A stretch of 64,000 bases of DNA from assembly GCA_029747015.1 (NCBI GenBank), contig JAKOGI010000007.1:191001-255000 (forward strand), written 5' to 3'. Each line of letters begins with the position of its first letter. The first letter of the stretch is position 1. The notes beneath the pieces are model-generated. The model was given only the letters and a program-made list of their open reading frames with translations, had not been told where the DNA came from and did no database searches. This DNA is from Carnegiea gigantea. Its lineage: Eukaryota; Streptophyta; Magnoliopsida; Caryophyllales; Cactaceae. Made by a program: the position numbers and the translations under genes. Positions 60,296-64,000 of this stretch are shown one piece after another.

Positions 60296-62785
60296 ATGCG
60301 CAGGCGTAGTCAAAGAGACCAACCACTTGCTCCCTTTGACCCAGAAATCGAAGCCACCGTCAGAAGGCAAAGCGGTGCAAGGAAAACGCAACAAGCACAA
60401 GTTCTAATGGCTGAGCAGAATCATCGAGTATTGCGAGACTACACCCTGCCACAAGCCTCGGGCATCACGTCTTCCATCGTAAGCCCCGCTATCGAGGCTA
60501 ACAACTTCGAGCTCAGCCCCGCGCTGATCACGTTTGTGGAGAGGGAGCAGTTCAGCGGGCACCCCGCAGAGAACCCCAACGTGCACCTTCGCAGATTCCT
60601 AGCGAAGTGTGACACCATCAAGTTGAACGGGGTGTCCACTGATGCGATCCGGCTGCGGCGCTTCCCATTCTCACTGCGGGATAGAGCCAGTGACTGGCTT
60701 CAGAACGAGGAACCCAACTCGTTCACCACTTGGGAAGTACTCTCCAAGGCGTTTCTCAGCAAGTACTTCCCACTTGACAAGACTGCCAAGTTGAGGAGGA
60801 ACATCACCTCCTTTGCCCAGCAGGATGGTGAGTCATTATATGAGGCATGGGAGAGGTTCAAGGACCTCCAGCGCCAGTGCCCCCACCATGGAGTTCCCGA
60901 CTGGCTCCTAATCCAGACCTTCTACAATGGGTTGGAGTGGGCGGTGAAGATTTCTGTTGATGCTGCAGCAGGGGGTGCTCTTATGGGCAAATCTATCGAA
61001 GCGGCAAAGGCGTTATTGGAAGAGATGGCTTCCAACAACTATCATTGGTTGAGTGAGAGGGCCACTCCCAAGAGGGGCAGTGGCAGGCATGAGATTGACG
61101 CTGTGACGCTCCTAGCGAGCAGGGTGGACGCCCTCGCACAGCGCCTGGAGAAAGTGACCACCTCATCAGCTACTTCTGTGGGGCCGTCCATGGGGATCTA
61201 TGCTATCTGTGAGGCCTGCGGTGTACAGGGCCACACTGCCGTTGAGTGCTACAATGCTCCCCCTAGCATTGAGCACGTCAACGCCTATCATACGTACACC
61301 CAACCTCCTCAAAATAACCCCCATTCCACCTCCTACCATCAGGGTTGGAATAGTCGTCCAAACCCCCTCTATAAAAATCCCAACCCCCATTCCCAGAACT
61401 CCATGCAACCACCAGGTTTCCACAACCGAGCTCCCTACACTACACCCCCTCCACCTCTTGAATCCACATCTCACCTGGAGAGTCTTATGGAGCGCTTCAT
61501 AGCGACCCAGACTACGACCAATGAGACTCTTAAGGAGTCCATCCATCAGCTGACCTCTAGGATCGATGCCATGGCCGCCCATCAGAAAACGATGGACACA
61601 CAGATTGCTCCAAATGCCCAACAGGTGAACCACCTGTCTCAACCTCAGGGGCAACTTCCAGGACAGACCGAGGTCAACCCCCGCCGTCAAGTCAATGCTA
61701 TATCTACTGTGGGCGAGGGGTTAGAGGAGAGCCTAGTAATGGTTCTCCAGGAGGTGGTTTCGGTTCCTGATTCTGCCGGAACCAAGGGAAGGGAGAAGAA
61801 TGAGGATCTGAGCCCTGTTGAGGAGGCCCGCCCTCCACCTACCGCTCACCCTTATCACCCTCGCGTGCCTTACCCTCAGCGATTGGCATGGTCCGAGCTA
61901 TGTCAGCTTGAGCCTAGATTCGAGCGTTTCTTGAAAATCTTACGCCGAATCTATGCCAATAGCCCCTTCCTGGAAGCTCTCAAGAGTGCCCCTGCACAAT
62001 TTCAATTTTTGCGAGAGCTCCTATCCAAGAAGGGCACATTTAGGGAAGCTTTTGTAGCTTCCGTTGGCGGATCCTGCAGCGCGCTCTTACAAAGGCGGTC
62101 GCCATCCAAGCTGCAGGATCCCGGCAGTTTCGCCATCCCATGCTGCATAGGGAATGTGCAGATTGAGAGAGCCCTCTGTGATCTAGGCGCCAGTGTGAGC
62201 ATCATGTCGCTCTCTCTCTGCAAGAAGTTGTAATTATGGGACCCCACACCCACCAGCATTACTATTCAGCTTGCAAACTGCTCCATCTGGCGGCCTGTGG
62301 GCATTCTAGAGGATGTCCCAGTCCAGGTGGGCAAGTTCCTGGTCCCCTGCGATTTCATCGTCCTTGATATGGACGATGACTATCCACCCCCCTTCCTCCT
62401 GGGTCGCCCATTCCTCCCGACCGCAGGGGCGGTGATCGACGTGCAAACGGGCACCCTATCCTTCACCGTGTGTGGGGAGCGGATGGATTTCTATTTTCCA
62501 CCACCCACTTCATCTCCCGCCCCTGGTGCGCACTCTGCGCTTGCGGCACCTACTGTCTCCACTCCTCTAGCTATCGTAAGAGTGGAACTTCATGACTGGG
62601 GTGGCGGATCCCATCTGCGGCCGCCTGCTCTGCCTCCCCGACCTCCACCGCCTACTACTGCTACTGGCGGACCTCCTCAGGCGACACTGATGCCTGACTT
62701 TAGCCATGGGGAAGTGCTGGCTCACTCGTCATTTCCTTCTTCCATCCCCACACCTCCCTACATCACACGAGCATCATATTCTTGA
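60296..62785 (+). CDS. gag and protease of a gypsy retrotransposon, interrupted by one stop
   Basis: ATG at 60296 (MRRRSQRDQPLAPFDPEIEA). The Retrotrans_gag domain covers about residues 90-250 (FSGHPAENPNVHLRRFLAKC, then WLQNEEPNSFTTW, LSKYFP). A CCHC zinc knuckle CEACGVQGHTAVEC lies at about residues 303-316. A linker follows, then a retropepsin start (IERALCDLGASVSIMSLSLC). The first frame ends at 62231-62233 (TAA) in mid-protease, but the same frame continues as PTSITIQLANCSIWRPVGIL, EDVPVQVGKFLVPCDFIVLD and LLGRPF, the rest of the protease, ending at 62783-62785. Reverse transcriptase, RNase H and integrase, which should follow, are absent. The stop could be an inactivating mutation. Confidence 0.85.
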
Positions 62786-64000
62786 GGTAACGGTCAAGCT
62801 TAGGACCTAAAACAAGCGCTTCTTGGGAGGCAACCCAAGGTATTTATTGCTTTTGGAAAAAAAAAAAAAAAGCGAGTGTGTGTGTGTGTCTCCCACCCTT
62901 CCCCCCCTTTCCCCCCTTTCCCTACCCTTGTTTCTTTTCTGCGTCCTTTTCATTGAGGACAATGAAAATCTCAAGCATGGGGGAGTGTAAGCTCGTCGCT
63001 TTCTGGAAACATTGTGGGGGTAGGTGATTGATATCACTTGCATTTGCATCATTCAGATAGGATTTCATGTCATGCACTTTGTTGTTTTTGCCTTTTTATT
63101 TTTATTCGAGCATATAGTTTAGAACTTGTAGAATCAGGTTTTGCATAACAAAAAGAGTAATGATCGAGTCGGGCATTCGTAAGCTTTTCAGGTACTATCT
63201 CTTACCCTTCTCTTCATCATCCTTTATATCTTTATTGCTTTCTCAGCTAGTTTTATTGCTTTGGGGGGGAAAAAAACAAAAACAAAAACAAAAAAATACG
63301 GTTTGCGAAAACCCCTCTTGTGATGAGATTGAAAGGGGTGATGATTGATCGATCATGTTTGGTTGTGTGTTGAGGTGTGACTTGTCTTGTTGTGCGTTTT
63401 TTTTTTGCAAATTGGTTTGTCTTTGTCATTCGTTATCTCTTTGCCATGTGTTGCATGATAACTACCCCTGAGATTCATATGGTTTGACCTGATTGAACTT
63501 GACAAATGGGACATACTCTAGAGTAAGTCACTTGACTGTGAAAGGTCTACCTGTGAGATTTTGAGCCTAACGACTATTCATTACATATAGTCTCCATTTC
63601 CTTTCATGTGTGACTCCTCCATGATGCATCTCTAGAACTTGGTCTTGTTCTCCTTGAAACTGCATTTAGCAATTGCATATGTCGACATGATTGAGGCGAT
63701 CTTTGTTCATGTAGCCACATGAGCCAGAAAGCCACCCGTTGTTGCATGCTATCCCTTCGCTAGCCCTTTGAGCCTTTCCCCCGGTCGTTGTTGTTGCACC
63801 GCATTAATTACACACTTGACCTGTGCATACTTCCTTCATCCTTGTCAAGGTCTAGTGGGGCGACACTTCCACAATGTAGCTGGGCATGTTTGGGGCAATT
63901 AACTATCACTTCGGGTATAATATCAGTGGCTCATTTGGGGAAATTGTGAATTAGTTTTTGTTTCGTCCAACGCTATCCATATGCGTCCGTTTTTGCTTCT
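62786..64000 (+). mobile_element. 3' internal region of the gypsy element, continues past the window
   Basis: Text typical of the untranslated stretch after pol in Athila/Tat elements: GCGCTTCTTGGGAGGCAACCC near 62816-62836 and GAGGACAATGAAAATCTCAA then GCATGGGGGAGTG near 62956-62988. A poly-A/GT tract lies at 62859-62889. No coding frame was recognised and no LTR start is visible before the window ends. Confidence 0.7.

Noticed and set aside
61166..61690. 174-residue minus-strand frame in gag
   Set aside because: Antisense to the conserved gag/zinc-knuckle region.
1..64000. CRISPR arrays, operons, phage or bacterial defence genes
   Set aside because: This is plant nuclear DNA; no repeat-spacer arrays, ribosome-binding sites or bacterial gene clusters were seen.

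Overview
This is 64 kb of nuclear DNA from a flowering plant. It has intron-rich genes with GT-AG splicing, AT-rich introns and intergenic DNA, plant-specific gene families, and many plant transposon types. Codon use and repeat families look like a dicot rather than a grass; the species cannot be named from the sequence alone.

Genes, left to right: (1) the first 11 exons of NRPB1, the largest subunit of RNA polymerase II, minus strand, running off the left edge; (2) a single-exon small CxxC protein of the At4g08330 type (11.4-11.9 kb); (3) a 7-exon prolyl 4-hydroxylase (15.8-18.8 kb); (4) a 5-exon NEP1-interacting-protein-like RING-H2 protein (21.8-23.3 kb); (5) a 4-exon clade-D protein phosphatase 2C, minus strand, with a 5 kb intron (27.3-34.9 kb); (6) an intronless OSCA4/CSC1-like channel (41.7-44.1 kb); (7) a short conserved plant protein of unknown function (45.0-45.7 kb); (8) a 15-exon rhamnogalacturonate lyase, minus strand (46.3-51.1 kb); (9) a 5-exon cinnamyl alcohol dehydrogenase, minus strand (53.3-54.8 kb). 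Coding exons of genes 1, 3, 4, 5, 8 and 9 were joined by hand; splice phases close in every one. The genes are unrelated housekeeping, wall, signalling and membrane genes and do not form a pathway, although the hydroxylase, lyase and alcohol dehydrogenase all belong to cell-wall biology.

The space between and inside genes is filled with mobile DNA: a TRIM (7.5 kb), a copia-like solo LTR carrying a heat-shock-element array (9.6-10.2 kb) with a tiny retroposon inside it, a LINE-type RNase H relic (10.3-11.2 kb), a MITE split by a second transposon beside an intact relative (24.1-25.9 kb), three more MITEs and a plastid-type tRNA-Asp relic in the phosphatase introns, a 3.9 kb MULE with long terminal and subterminal repeats (36.0-39.9 kb), a tRNA-derived SINE with a 16-bp target duplication (40.0 kb), and at the right end a Ty3/gypsy Athila/Tat-type element that has gag and protease but no reverse transcriptase or integrase before its 3' region (from about 58.9 kb past the window edge), next to an opposite-facing LTR of a related family (55.7-56.65 kb).

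The most interesting signals are the heat-shock-element array in the solo LTR, the gag-only gypsy element with palindromic G-box repeats in its LTR, the overlapping upstream ORF of the phosphatase, and the tiny TTG-tailed retroposons. I found no CRISPR array, operon or clearly new multi-gene system.
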